Below are positions 25,691 to 35,405 of a stretch of DNA of 64,000 nt, piece after piece. Both the position numbers and the translations under genes were made by a program. The DNA lies in contig VXAY01002459.1 of the NCBI GenBank assembly GCA_013399855.1, forward strand, positions 310,356 through 374,355, read 5' to 3'. The first letter of the stretch is position 1; each line of letters opens with the position of its first letter. This DNA is from Oxyruncus cristatus. Taxonomy: Eukaryota; Chordata; Aves; Passeriformes; Cotingidae. The notes beneath the pieces are model-generated. The model had not been told where the DNA came from, ran no database searches, and worked only from the letters and a program-made list of their open reading frames with translations.

Positions 25691-28070
25691 TTTTCAAATT
25701 GTCTGACCTAAGTGACCCAGAGAAAGAGCAGGAAGAATGGTTATTGAACACAGGAGTAGAGAAGGACCTGAAGTAGTGTTGGCTGCAGGCAGGAGAAGAT
25801 TGTCTCCGTTACCCTAATGCAACTAAGACTAAAGCAGCAGCTTTAAAAGGGAAATTAGCACTTGGCCTCAGCCACGCTTTCATGCTCCGGCTTATTTTCT
25901 TTTATGTAAAATCATGATATAAAAGACATTCATTACTGGAAATTCATAAGTATGAAAGTCTCAGAACTGCTAATAGTGTTCTCCCCTTTCCAAAGAGATT
26001 TTATAAAAGTAAATGCAATGAGAGCGTGAAGTAGAAAGAGGAAGAATAATTAAGAAAGGGAAAATAAGAAAGGGATGAGAGGTAAAAGAGATAAGGAGCA
26101 GTAGAAGAAAAAGGGAAATAGAAATACAAATAGGCAACAGGAGGAAAGGATATATTGTAAGAAACTGTTGAAAAGGATATATTGTAAGAAACTGTTGAAA
26201 AAGAATCTTTTTACATTTTGGGCTGTTGGCAACTCTACTGCTATTCATTCACTGTAAGCTACTCAAATCACATTGTCTGAATATTTTGCAGTACAAAGGA
26301 TTATTAATGCATAAAATACTCATGACAGCTATCTGTAATTGACAGAGCTTGTGAATTCTGACAAATGACTCTTGATATTAATCATACAAATATGTGAGTG
26401 CTCTAAAAAGATTCATCTCCAGGAATTTCATGAAAATATATTTCAGACAGATGTGAAAGCATATCCTGTTGTGCTTATGGAACCCTTTTCTGAAACTTCC
26501 TTGTTCTTGCATTATTTATCATTCTATTGTCTCTGATCTATAATTCAAAAAGAAAAACCCTTTGATTAATATATATGCAATATATTTCTAAATCAGTGCT
26601 AAAAATCTCAGCTACCAGGTGTCCATTATTGTTATCAGACACAAAAATGTGAAAGTAGAGAATACTGATCAGGTCATTCTGTCCACATTCCTGCCAATAA
26701 AGGACATCCTCTGGCTGTTTGTACTGTTGTTGTGATAAAATAAAAGGGTTGCAAGAATTGCTGTACTTTCTCACTACACAGCTGTAACTACTGAGAAGAA
26801 AAAGTCTTATCCTCCCTCAGTAAACTAGTCCTGTCCTGCCTGAAACATGAATTATATCACAATTTGCTCCAGGGTCAGTCTGCAATCAGGTATTCCTTCC
26901 AGTCTTCTTGGTGATTATACCCATCCATTAAATTACAAAAATTCCTTAAAAATGAAGATAAGTATTCATAAGTATACTACTGATGAGTTGAGCTCTAACA
27001 TTCTAATAGGTATCATTATATTAGATTATGATATATCGTCTCATGTTTCTCATTAAGATTTCATTGCAAGTTTCTAATTATAAGAGTGCTCCCTAATGTT
27101 ACTAAGGGAAAGCATGTGCTGTAGCTAAAAACCTGAGTTTCTGGGGGAGGGGGGGAGGAAGTTTGCAAAGGCACAGATGTCCTAACTTTCATTGAAATTC
27201 AGTTAGAGTTACCTACCTAACTGCTATTTATCCCTTAGGATAAACTGAAACATAAATATTCTTTATGGTTGCACAGCTTGGAGGTGAGAAAGAAAAGGTC
27301 TCCTTTTCCTTTAAAAAACCCAAACAAAGCTAAGGAAGAAAAAAACCAATTTCTCTGACAATTATACGACAGCAGGCAATGATATGTTAACAACCAATTT
27401 CCTAATTAAAGAGCACACAATTTTTGTCCTTCATTGTAGTTTTAACTTCATATATGTATGTAAACTCTACGTATTTAAGAATATATATTTATATAGAAGT
27501 ATATGCATCTGAATACATAGACAACTATGAAATAGGTCTATAATGAAATGTTCACGGCTCTGAAATGATGATGTGCTAGCTGAAGCTCTCTTCTTCTACA
27601 CAACAATCTAGTAAAGAAAGGCTTGTGTTCCTGCTTCAACTGTATTGCTCTTAGCTCACACTACTCTTAAAATGGGGAGGGTGAAAACAGTATTCTGGAA
27701 TGATGAAGGGTATAAAAAGAAGATGCTAATACATGGCTCACTGACAGGAAGGTTCTCCTAAAAACTGTACTTTCCTACTAAGTTTAAAAAAAAATAAAAA
27801 AAAAATTAAGAAAGAGAATCCAAAATATTGTAGGCATTGTGCTGTCACAAAATGTAGCAAGTGAGGAGAAAATGAAAAATTACAAGGAGACTGAAAATCA
27901 AGGATAAATGTGAACCCTGTCCTCATTTGGTAAAAAGTCCCATGAGGCAGGTGGAGACTACAGCTCTGTGACAGCAGCACAGGAGCAAAGGGTCAGTGTG
28001 TGCCACAGTGTAAGGCTGTGACACAAACACTCTCACCTGGACACACTAGGAAATATCACTGTAGTGCTCT
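25691..28070. other. AT-rich single-copy DNA, no gene seen
   Basis: No gene or transposon is recognised. A purine-rich stretch occupies about 26020-26150 and runs into the perfect tandem duplication at 26145-26198. A-rich low complexity lies at 27785-27807. Confidence 0.55.
26145..26198. repeat. Perfect 27-bp tandem duplication
   Basis: The unit runs from AAAGGATATATTGTAAGAAA to CTGTTGA, 27 bases in total. It occurs twice back to back (26145-26171 and 26172-26198) without a mismatch. It looks like a recent slippage or end-joining duplication. Confidence 0.9.
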
Positions 28071-29318
28071 CAGAATAATAGAACAATAAAATGTTTTGGA
28101 TTGAAAGGGACCTGAAGGATCATCTAATCCAATCCCCCCCAACATGGACAGGGACATCTTACACTAGACCAGGTTGCTCAAAGCCCCATCCAACCCGGCC
28201 TTGAACACTGCCAGGAGTGAGGCATCCATGACTTCTCTGGGCAACCTGTGTCACTGCCCCACCACCCTCTAAGTAAAGAATTTCTTCCAAACATCCAACC
28301 TACGTCTCTATTAGTTTAGAACTGTTCCCCCATGTCTATCTCCTAGTGTAAAAAGTCACTCTCCCTCTCTTTTATAAGCCCTTTTCAGTGGGTCAAAGTA
28401 GGTCAAATGCTGCAATAAGGTCTCCATAGAGCCTTCTCCAGGCACAACAACCCCAGTTCTCTCAATCTGTCCTCATAGCAGAGGTGCTCCAGCCCTCTGA
28501 TCATCTTTGTGGCCTCCCCTGGACTCCCTCCAACAGGTCCACGTCTTTTCTGTGCTGAGGACCCCAGAGCTGGATGCAGTGCTCCTACTGTGGTCTCACC
28601 AGGGCAGAGAGGGAGAATCACCTCCCTCGACCTGCTAGTCACACCTCTTTTGATACAGCCCAGGATACACTTGACTTTCTGGGCTGCGAGCACACACTGT
28701 TGACTCATGACTGGCTTTTCCTTCATGAGAGTCCCCAAGTCCTTCTCTGCAGGGCTGCTCTCGGTGAGTTGATCTCCCAGACAGTACTCACGTCTGGGGT
28801 TGCCCTGACCAAATGCAGCACCTTATGCTTGGACTTACTGAATTTCATGATGTTTTCATGGGCCCACTGGATGACATCCCACCCTTCTGTTGTATCAGCT
28901 GCATTGCTCAGCTTAGTGTCAACTGTAAACTTATTGAGGGTGCACTTAATCCCTCTGTCTATGTCCTTGATAAAGATACTGAAGAACCCCAGCCTTAGGA
29001 CAAAACCCTGGGGGACACCACTCACCTCCACCTGGACCGAGAGCCATTTTCCACAACCCTCTGGCTGTTTCCATCTGGCCAATTCCTTATCCACCAATTA
29101 GTCCATCCTTCAAATCCATGTCTCTCCAGTTTGGAGATAAGGATGTCACGTGGGACAACCTTGAAGTCATTACAGAAGTTCTAGGTAGACGAAATAAGTT
29201 GGTCTTCTCTATTTGACCATTGTAGTTCAGTCCATCAGAGAAGGCCACCAGATGGGTAAGGCATGATTTGCTTGACCTTAATAAAGCTGTGCTGGCTGTC
29301 TTCAATCACCTCTGTAAT
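28071..29318 (-). mobile_element. CR1 LINE, about 1.25 kb, minus strand, with reverse-transcriptase remnant
   Basis: This is the longest uninterrupted CR1 in the window. On the plus strand it starts with the 3' tail (GAATAATAGAACAATAAAAT, TTGAAAGGGACCTGAAGG) and runs through CTAGACCAGGTTGCTCAAAG and CTCCATAGAGCCTTCTCCAG. It then continues well into ORF2 with GCTCACAT-type and AAACCCTGGGGGACACCACT blocks, and resemblance ends near AATAAAGCTGTGCTGGCTGT. It therefore covers the 3' UTR and about the last third of ORF2, including part of the reverse-transcriptase palm. The 5' part, including the endonuclease, is missing. Frameshifts and substitutions make it inactive. Confidence 0.93.
28403..29097 (-). 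pseudogene. Decayed CR1 ORF2 frame (reverse-transcriptase palm and C-terminal tail)
   Basis: Two overlapping minus-strand frames carry the family signature. The upstream one (28723-29097) shows [10 protein letters not shown] and FFSIFIKDIDRGIKCTLNKF, then TVDTKLSNA where the family has FADDTKL, so one of the two catalytic aspartates is replaced by valine. It continues with a KFSKSKHKVLHL segment. The other frame (28403-28738) shows SQQCVLAAQKVKCILGCIKR, TSRSREVILPL and then, after an out-of-frame stretch, ATKMIRGLEHLCYEDRLREL. The out-of-frame middle (about 28510-28600) returns to the family frame, indicating a pair of compensating indels. Reverse-transcriptase function is lost. Confidence 0.85.
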
Positions 29319-30665
29319 GTTAGTCTGGATAGGAACAGAATATGTACAAAAGACAGCTTAGATATATACAAAATAGCTTAGATTTCAGCCCTAAATTTCT
29401 TTTCTTTTTCTGTCCACAGACGCTCTGTTTGATATATGTGAGATGATTTCTATCTAGTTAGAAAATCTGGATAATATTACAGGAGCAAACCTGACAGATA
29501 GTAATGCATGCTTTTGCTGGATTCTGTCCTACCGGCTTTTGGCTGATAAAAGAAAAAATGTAAGCCGTTTAAAAAAAATAACTGCAAAAAATATTATGAA
29601 TTTAATCTTACACACTTTTAAAGAGAGGTGTAACCTGCTCGACAGATCTTTTTTTCTTTTTTTTGTTAATGCTTCAGTATTAATCCTTTTGCAATTATCA
29701 AAGAACGGCTCTTCAAGTGTTCTTCTAGATGAAGCAAGACAATTTCTTTCCACTCTTCCTTATCCACCTTTCATTGTCTAGAGAACGGCAGCATGCAGAT
29801 ACATTCATCAGTTTTGCACAGCATGTACACGTTTCATTTCCACCACTACTTCACTAAATAACTGAAGTGAAAGTGAGGATTAATTAGAAATCTTATGCCT
29901 ACAAATCCATTTCTTTCTCAAATCTTACAGTTGAAATACTTGTTAAAAGTTACTAATGAATGATCACTTTGACTTTCGCCCAGAACAAGAGTTTTAACTG
30001 TAAGCACACCACACAAATACTGTATAGTATGGCGTGTAGTATATATATAACATAACTGATGTCACAAGAGAATCTGGTTTGCTGAGAAAATAATAGCATC
30101 ATTTTAAAAAAATACCTAACATGGCTCTTCACTTCTAATTACGTCAGCAAATATCAAAACCACAGGCATCCTCAAATTCTGGTGAAAGAGACATCAGAAT
30201 ATTTTAAATGTGTATGAAATTATGCATATGGATGTAGATATTTACACAGTTACTTGACAAACTGCTGCAGGTATCAAAGTCACAAGTTTTACTGATGAGA
30301 ACAATCAGATATCTCAGGTACTAGATTTTATTTCAATTACTTGAACCAATTTTTCAGCATTTTACTGCTGCATACTTCTAGAATTAAGTTTTGGTCTTAT
30401 ATATCCTTACATGATATAGATGGAGATGGAGGTTATATTCTAAAATGGATATTTATCTTTGAAATTCTCTTAAAATGACAAGGTGTAAAAGTAAATATCA
30501 TAACTTGCAATATATATTTTCTTTCTTTTTTTTTTTTTTTTACTTAGTTTGTAAATTCTTCAGTGCAGAGTAGCAGATTTTCTTTTAATTTCTATTTGTG
30601 CTGAAATCACTGAAGATATTTAGCAACAGCTTTCTGAGGAGATTTCTGTGAATTCTTATCCTGGT
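29319..30665. other. AT-rich single-copy DNA, no gene seen
   Basis: No gene or transposon is recognised. A poly-T tract lies near 30528-30541. Confidence 0.6.
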
Positions 30666-30710
30666 AATCACAGAATCACAGAATATGCTGAGTTGGAAGG
30701 CACCTACAAA
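30666..30710 (-). mobile_element. Very short CR1 3' tail, minus strand
   Basis: AATCACAGAATCACAGAATA is followed by GCTGAGTTGGAAGGCACC, the reverse complement of the terminal 45 or so bases of a CR1 of the AACTC-ending type. An A-rich tract follows at 30730-30742. It is an extreme 5' truncation or a deletion remnant. Confidence 0.78.
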
Positions 30711-31370
30711 CTATAAACAAAATTAAATGGAAAAAAAAAAAAGATAATTTGCTGAGTGGAGTATTTTTTAAAGCTACATGTCATGCCACGGTTTTTAATT
30801 ACATTGGTTCAGAGAGACATTATGGTTTATTAAACAAATGACTGAAGGTTGACTCATGAGATCTGTAATCTAGTCCTCATGTTGCTCCTGGATGACCTTC
30901 TGCCTTCAGTGTATCTCCCATATCTTGTTTACTGACAAAACACAGTGGAAGAGCACATCGTTGAGTCAGCGTGCAAGAAAACCTCTCTTGGCTCAGCTGC
31001 TTTGTTGCACTTTTTCTGGATAATGCTCACAGCATGCAAAGATCCTTCTCCTCTTACAGCAACACTTCCTGAAGGAAGCTTTCCAGGACTCTGGCAGCAG
31101 AGAAAATAGGGTTGTGTTGTGGCTTTCTCTCCGCACCAGGTCCTTGAGGAGTATCCTGCCAAAAAAGAAGAAGCACAGAGGTGTCTGAGCCAGAATCCCT
31201 CCATGTGAACTGAGCACCTGCAAAACAAGCCCCAAGAGGTATGAGAAAGAAATGGTAGCGATAATCCCAGAGGGGTGAATATAAAATGCAGGTGAAAGTA
31301 GTGCTGTGCATGAGAGGTTGAGTCCAGCTGGTTCTAGTGTACAGCCTTCTCATGCTTTTGGGGAATGAAC
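30711..31370. other. Noncoding, partly unclassified
   Basis: The part from about 30940 to 31370 is of higher G+C and may be decayed repeat, but I cannot name it. The 189-codon minus-strand frame (31054-31623) crosses it and runs through a CR1 tail out of the CR1 frame, so it is not treated as a gene. Confidence 0.4.
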
Positions 31371-31580
31371 TCACAGAAATCACAGGGTCACTAAGGTTGA
31401 AAAAGATCTCCAAGTCCAGCCTTCTACCAATCACCGCCTTGCCAAGTAGACCATGGCACTGAGTGTCCTGTCCAGTTGGTCCTAAAACACCTCCAGGGAC
31501 AGTGTTCCCTGAGCAGCCAGTTCCAATGCCTGACAACCCTTTCAGTGAAGAAATTCTTCCTGACCTGCTCCTTTGTGACA
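31371..31580 (-). mobile_element. CR1 LINE 3' fragment, minus strand, diverged subfamily
   Basis: On the plus strand it begins TCACAGAAATCACAGGGTCA and GGTTGAAAAAGATCTCCAAG. It continues with AACACCTCCAGGGACAGTGT, CAGTTCCAATGCCTGACAAC and AGTGAAGAAATTCTTCCTGA. This matches the CR1 subfamily whose tail reads TTGAAAAAGA rather than TTGGAAGGGA. It is diverged and 5'-truncated. Confidence 0.87.
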
Positions 31581-32915
31581 GTCTAGGTGCTCCAATCTGA
31601 GATATTTTGCACCATATAAACATTTTTTTTAATTAATTGGATGGTGAGACCATGTTCAAAATCTGTTTTAAGATAAAATTGGTGTAAATTGAGGACACTT
31701 TGAGTAGGAATTCATCTTACTGAAGGTCAAACATCTCCCATCTATCAGCATCTCAACCTATGGCTGCCTTTATACTCTGTTTTATTTTGGGTTTCTGTAT
31801 TAGGTTGTGATTCATTGGCTTTTCCACGGTGCAGACCTATAAGTGAGACAGGGGTGTCTAGCTTAATAGCACATTCCTATAACTTCTGATGGGAATTGTA
31901 TGTACCTCATAAGCACTTCCTAACAGTGGACCCTGAACATGGGTGCTGTGCTTTAACCCATCAATGTGAATGCTCTCTCAGTTCACAGAAATTTATTGAA
32001 GTTACATGAAACTGTAGTTTAAATATAATTTAGGTTTTTGAGTCTAAAAACAGGATAGATGACAACTGAACAGCATCAGGCAGTTTCAGTACAGCTCGTT
32101 CACAAGCCAATTCCTATCAGTGAGAGACAAGGCCCCTCTATTTGAAAGCTAAAGTATAAATTTAGAGTAAGAGGATACACAGCTTGCAGGTACAGCAGCT
32201 AAGGTAAAAGACCAAGATATACATGAAACCATAATATATATGAAGCTGTCTGCATGTAAAAACAAAACAAGCAAACAGAAAAACATAAATCAAAGGTATA
32301 ATTTTACCATATTTATCCTAATATTTTTCTCAAAGCTCCTCTTCTCGTAAACCCACCTGCAACTGCTTTTTGTGAAAGATCACAGTAATTAAGAAGAAAG
32401 ACGACACAAGTTAAAAGAAGACACTGCATTGCTGAAAGAAATTTGTTGGAAGATGTTAAAATATGTTTCCTAATTACATTTAGCTGCAGTCTTCCCTGCT
32501 TGTGTGTTCTCCTCATGAGTCCAAACCTGCTGGATGTTTTAAAATCCAAGGTAAGAATCTATAGTTTTTTATATTCCTATTTCTTCACCTAATATCATAA
32601 AAACTTGTAAATCCAAACGAACATTAAGGAGACAGATTGATAATATAATTAATTATACACAAAGCTGCAATTAAGTTAGACTAACTGTGTTCAGATGCAA
32701 ATTATGTCATAAGGGTGCCCATGGGAGCTGTGCTGAAATATAGAGCAGGAGAATTTGATCTATGGAATAGAACTATTTTATGTCTCTGTTTATGTGGATT
32801 TAAATGTATTTTATGTGAAGTGCACTGTTGTTACAAGCTCACGTGGTATTCTTGGGGATAAATGATTCTTGTCCAAATTATTTGCCCCCACATTATTTAA
32901 AGACTATTGACTGAC
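31581..32915. other. AT-rich single-copy DNA, no gene seen
   Basis: No gene or transposon is recognised in this stretch. Confidence 0.6.
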
Positions 32916-33146
32916 TGTGGTGGATTGACCCTGGTTGGATGCTCATCAAATCCACTCCAGCACTCCCCTGCTCAGCTGTACAGGGCAGAAAAAATGTGAC
33001 CAAAAACTCCTGGGTCGAGGTAAGGACAGGGAGAGATCACTCAGCAATTAATGTCATGGGCAGAACAGGCTCAGTTTGGGGAAACTAATTTCCTACCAAA
33101 CAAATCAGAGTAGGGTGACAAGAAGTAAACCCAAATCAGGAATTGT
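32916..33146 (-). mobile_element. Avian ERV LTR 3'-end fragment, minus strand
   Basis: The plus strand starts TGTGGTGGATTGACCCTGGT and continues with CTCCTGGGTCGAGGTAAGGA, AGATCACTCAGCAATTAATG and TCATGGGCAGAACAGGCTCA. This is the same family as the LTRs at 1-236, 13354-14173 and 50236-50818, in minus orientation. Resemblance stops near AACCCAAATCAGG, so only the R-U5 end is kept. The region that carries AATAAA in the first copy is altered here. Confidence 0.8.
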
Positions 33147-34005
33147 TTCAGATTTATTTCAGTCTGACAAGGATTGGGGCCTGTCTTAACACTGCAGAAA
33201 TTTTGAGAAACTTTGAATAACAATCGAGATACAAGGTACAAGAAGCATCACAATTACTGACAAAAGGAAACAAGGGGCTGCAAGTATCAAACACTGAAGA
33301 GGTGCACGAGATGACCTAAATATGTCAGTAAAGGGTTCCATGAGAGTTTTTCAAGAAGTGATAATTTTATACTCCGTGTATTTTACAGACATTCACAAAG
33401 TAGCGTGAAGTAGTGCAGCCAGCATTACATTGCCAACATCCCTCTCCTTCAGAAAGCAAGCCATAGCAGTTGAGATCTGTATTTAGTTTTACTGAACTCC
33501 CTTTTATCACCAGAATAGACTTGTCAGCTCATTTGGAAGAAGAGAGAGAAATCTTTCTGAAAAAAACACTTATTAGTGCTGTAACCTGTGATGACTGGTT
33601 ATAAAGTACAAGCACTATTTTATTCCTATGCCTTGGAACATGGCTTGTCCAGCAAGTTCGACAGTCAGTTTTTACAGTTTAAAACAGCATTAACTCTAAG
33701 GAAATCTCCAAAGAGGGGGAGAGCTGATGAGTGTGTACAAAAATTCATAAAACTTCTACACATTTCAAAATGTGTAAAGACTTAAAAACCAAATATTTCT
33801 GTAGCGTGAAATATAACTTACTTAACCTCTTGGTTTTTCCTGGGATGTCTCCTGTTTTAGGTGGAACAAAATCTGGAGATGCTTTACCAGGCTGTATAAA
33901 AAAGTATTCAGGTATTGTGTCCTGGATTGCAGAATGTCTACATAATGTTGCTCAAGGAGTAAAATTGTTTATGTCAGAAATAAAAGTCACCGTCCAACAG
34001 CAGAG
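33147..34005. other. AT-rich single-copy DNA, no gene seen
   Basis: No gene is recognised. The 104-codon plus frame (33731-34045) runs into the CR1 tail and is treated as chance. Confidence 0.55.
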
Positions 34006-34151
34006 GGGGCTCATCCCTGGAAGTGTTCAAGGCCAGACTGGATAGAGCTCTGAGGAACCTGGTCTAGTGGAAGGTGTCCTTGCCCATGGAAGGGGGGTTG
34101 CAGATGATCTTTAAGGTCCCTTCCAACCCAAACCATTCTGTGATTCTATGG
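34006..34151 (+). mobile_element. CR1 LINE 3' tail, plus strand
   Basis: It reads CTCATCCCTGGAAGTGTTCA, AACCTGGTCTAGTGGAAGGT and TTTAAGGTCCCTTCCAACCC, then AAACCATTCTGTGATTCTAT. This is a clean CR1 3' end of about 145 bases, 5'-truncated in the last codons of ORF2. Confidence 0.93.
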
Positions 34152-35157
34152 GAAGGAAATGTTCCTAGACAAAAGTCTGCTTAGGGCACAGCATCCAGCA
34201 TTTATTTGAGAGGAGACAGAGACCAGTGCTCCTGGTTTTCTCTTTGTCTGACTGATAATATATTCTAATTATTCAACAAGATGATTTTCATGTGCAGGTT
34301 CTCCTTTTTTTTTGCAGGTGGAAACATTATTATTCTGTAGGTTACATAGTCACTAATGAAAAATAGAAAAAAACCCCTAGTAGATAAAAAAGAACTTATC
34401 CTTGAGCAGTCTATCTAAGAGTGTACCACTAGGTCAGGAAGAGGATTGAATGTATCCTGTCAGATCTGGAGCTTCTTAAACTCTGTGACTATATTTCTTT
34501 AATTAGTGGTGGGGAAATAAAATGAAAATAATAGATAAAAAAAAAAAAAGAAACCCTCCCCCCCGCTAATACTATGTCAATTAAAAATAGAATTTTTGAT
34601 GAAAACAAATGATAGGACAGGAAAAAATTGGGCTACATGGTAATATAAAGAACTGTGTCAAATATCAAAAGAAACATTGGAAGAATAAAGCTAAAGAAGA
34701 AAAACTAGTGGCGACATCTTCAGAAGCAAGACTTGCAGAGTTAGGGATGATAACCTTTCAGCTGAAAAAACCTACAGATAAACTTTTATAAAAATATTTA
34801 TTTTTTAATAATTTTTATGCAATGCTAAACTGTTCTTTGATTCAAATCTACGAAAAGGTCATTTATTCCTGTGGGGAGAAAAGGTGCAACAAGGTAATTT
34901 TAACTTGCTGTATAAGATTCATTAGAGCAAATTGTCCTTTACGTCAGTACAGGTAAAGGCATTAAGGCTGATTGTAGAACAATGAATTTTATAAAGATGG
35001 AGTTCCAAGACTTCAAAAAATAACCTATATCACGTTTTGAAGAGTAGAAAATATTGTCTAGGTAATTATTTCTACAAAATTTTAACGTTTCCTTATGAAG
35101 TGAAATTGTAAAACTATTGATGCATAAAACCCTAAATTGAAATTAAAAATATTTGAA
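34152..35157. other. AT-rich single-copy DNA, no gene seen
   Basis: No gene is recognised. A poly-A tract lies near 34539-34550. The region 34680-34765 has faint resemblance to CR1 coding sequence (ARLAELGM in one frame) but is too weak to call. Confidence 0.5.
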
Positions 35158-35405
35158 GATCATAAAATCATAGAATGGCCTGGGTTGGAAGGGACTTTAA
35201 ATCTCATCTGTTTCCAACTCCTCTGCCGTGGGCAGGGGCACCTTTGACTAGACCAGGTCTCTCAGAGACCTGGCCTTGAACACTTCCAGGGATGGGGCAT
35301 CCACAGTTTTTCTGGACAACCTGTACCAGTGCCTCACCACCCTCACAGGTAAGAATTTCTTCCTAATATTTAATCTACACCTGCTCTCTTTCAGTTTGAT
35401 ACATA
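35158..35405 (-). mobile_element. CR1 LINE 3' fragment, minus strand, with palindromic change
   Basis: On the plus strand it begins GATCATAAAATCATAGAATG and GGGTTGGAAGGGACTTTAAA. It continues with CTTCCAGGGATGGGGCATCC and AGAATTTCTTCCTAATATTT. The minus frame still shows the NIRKKFLPVRVVRHWYRL and SLEVFKAR pieces of the ORF2 end. Compared with the other copies, the segment between GACCAGGT and CTTGAACAC is shortened and turned into a near-perfect palindrome (35253-35273). Confidence 0.92.
35253..35273. repeat. 21-bp palindrome (10-bp arms, 1-base centre)
   Basis: CCAGGTCTCT and AGAGACCTGG are exact reverse complements separated by a single C. Other CR1 copies in the window read ACCAGGTTGCTCAGAGCCCC and then CATCCAACCTGG at this place. 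The palindrome is therefore derived, not ancestral. Confidence 0.9.

Noticed and set aside
28574..29101. A 175-codon plus-strand open frame
   Set aside because: It is the antisense shadow of the minus-strand CR1 ORF2 remnant at 28071-29318.
31054..31623. A 189-codon minus-strand open frame, the longest in the window
   Set aside because: Its first part runs through a CR1 3' end in a frame that is not the CR1 coding frame. The rest resembles no protein and overlaps other frames on the same strand. It is treated as chance.
33164..33168. CTGAC near 33164, matching the bases before the LTR fragment at 32916, as a possible target duplication
   Set aside because: LTR resemblance already ends near 33146, and the bases next to this CTGAC do not give a TG end on the minus strand. 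A chance 5-mer match is likely.
34680..34790. Faint CR1-like protein wording (ARLAELGM)
   Set aside because: Only one short word matches and the surroundings do not align.
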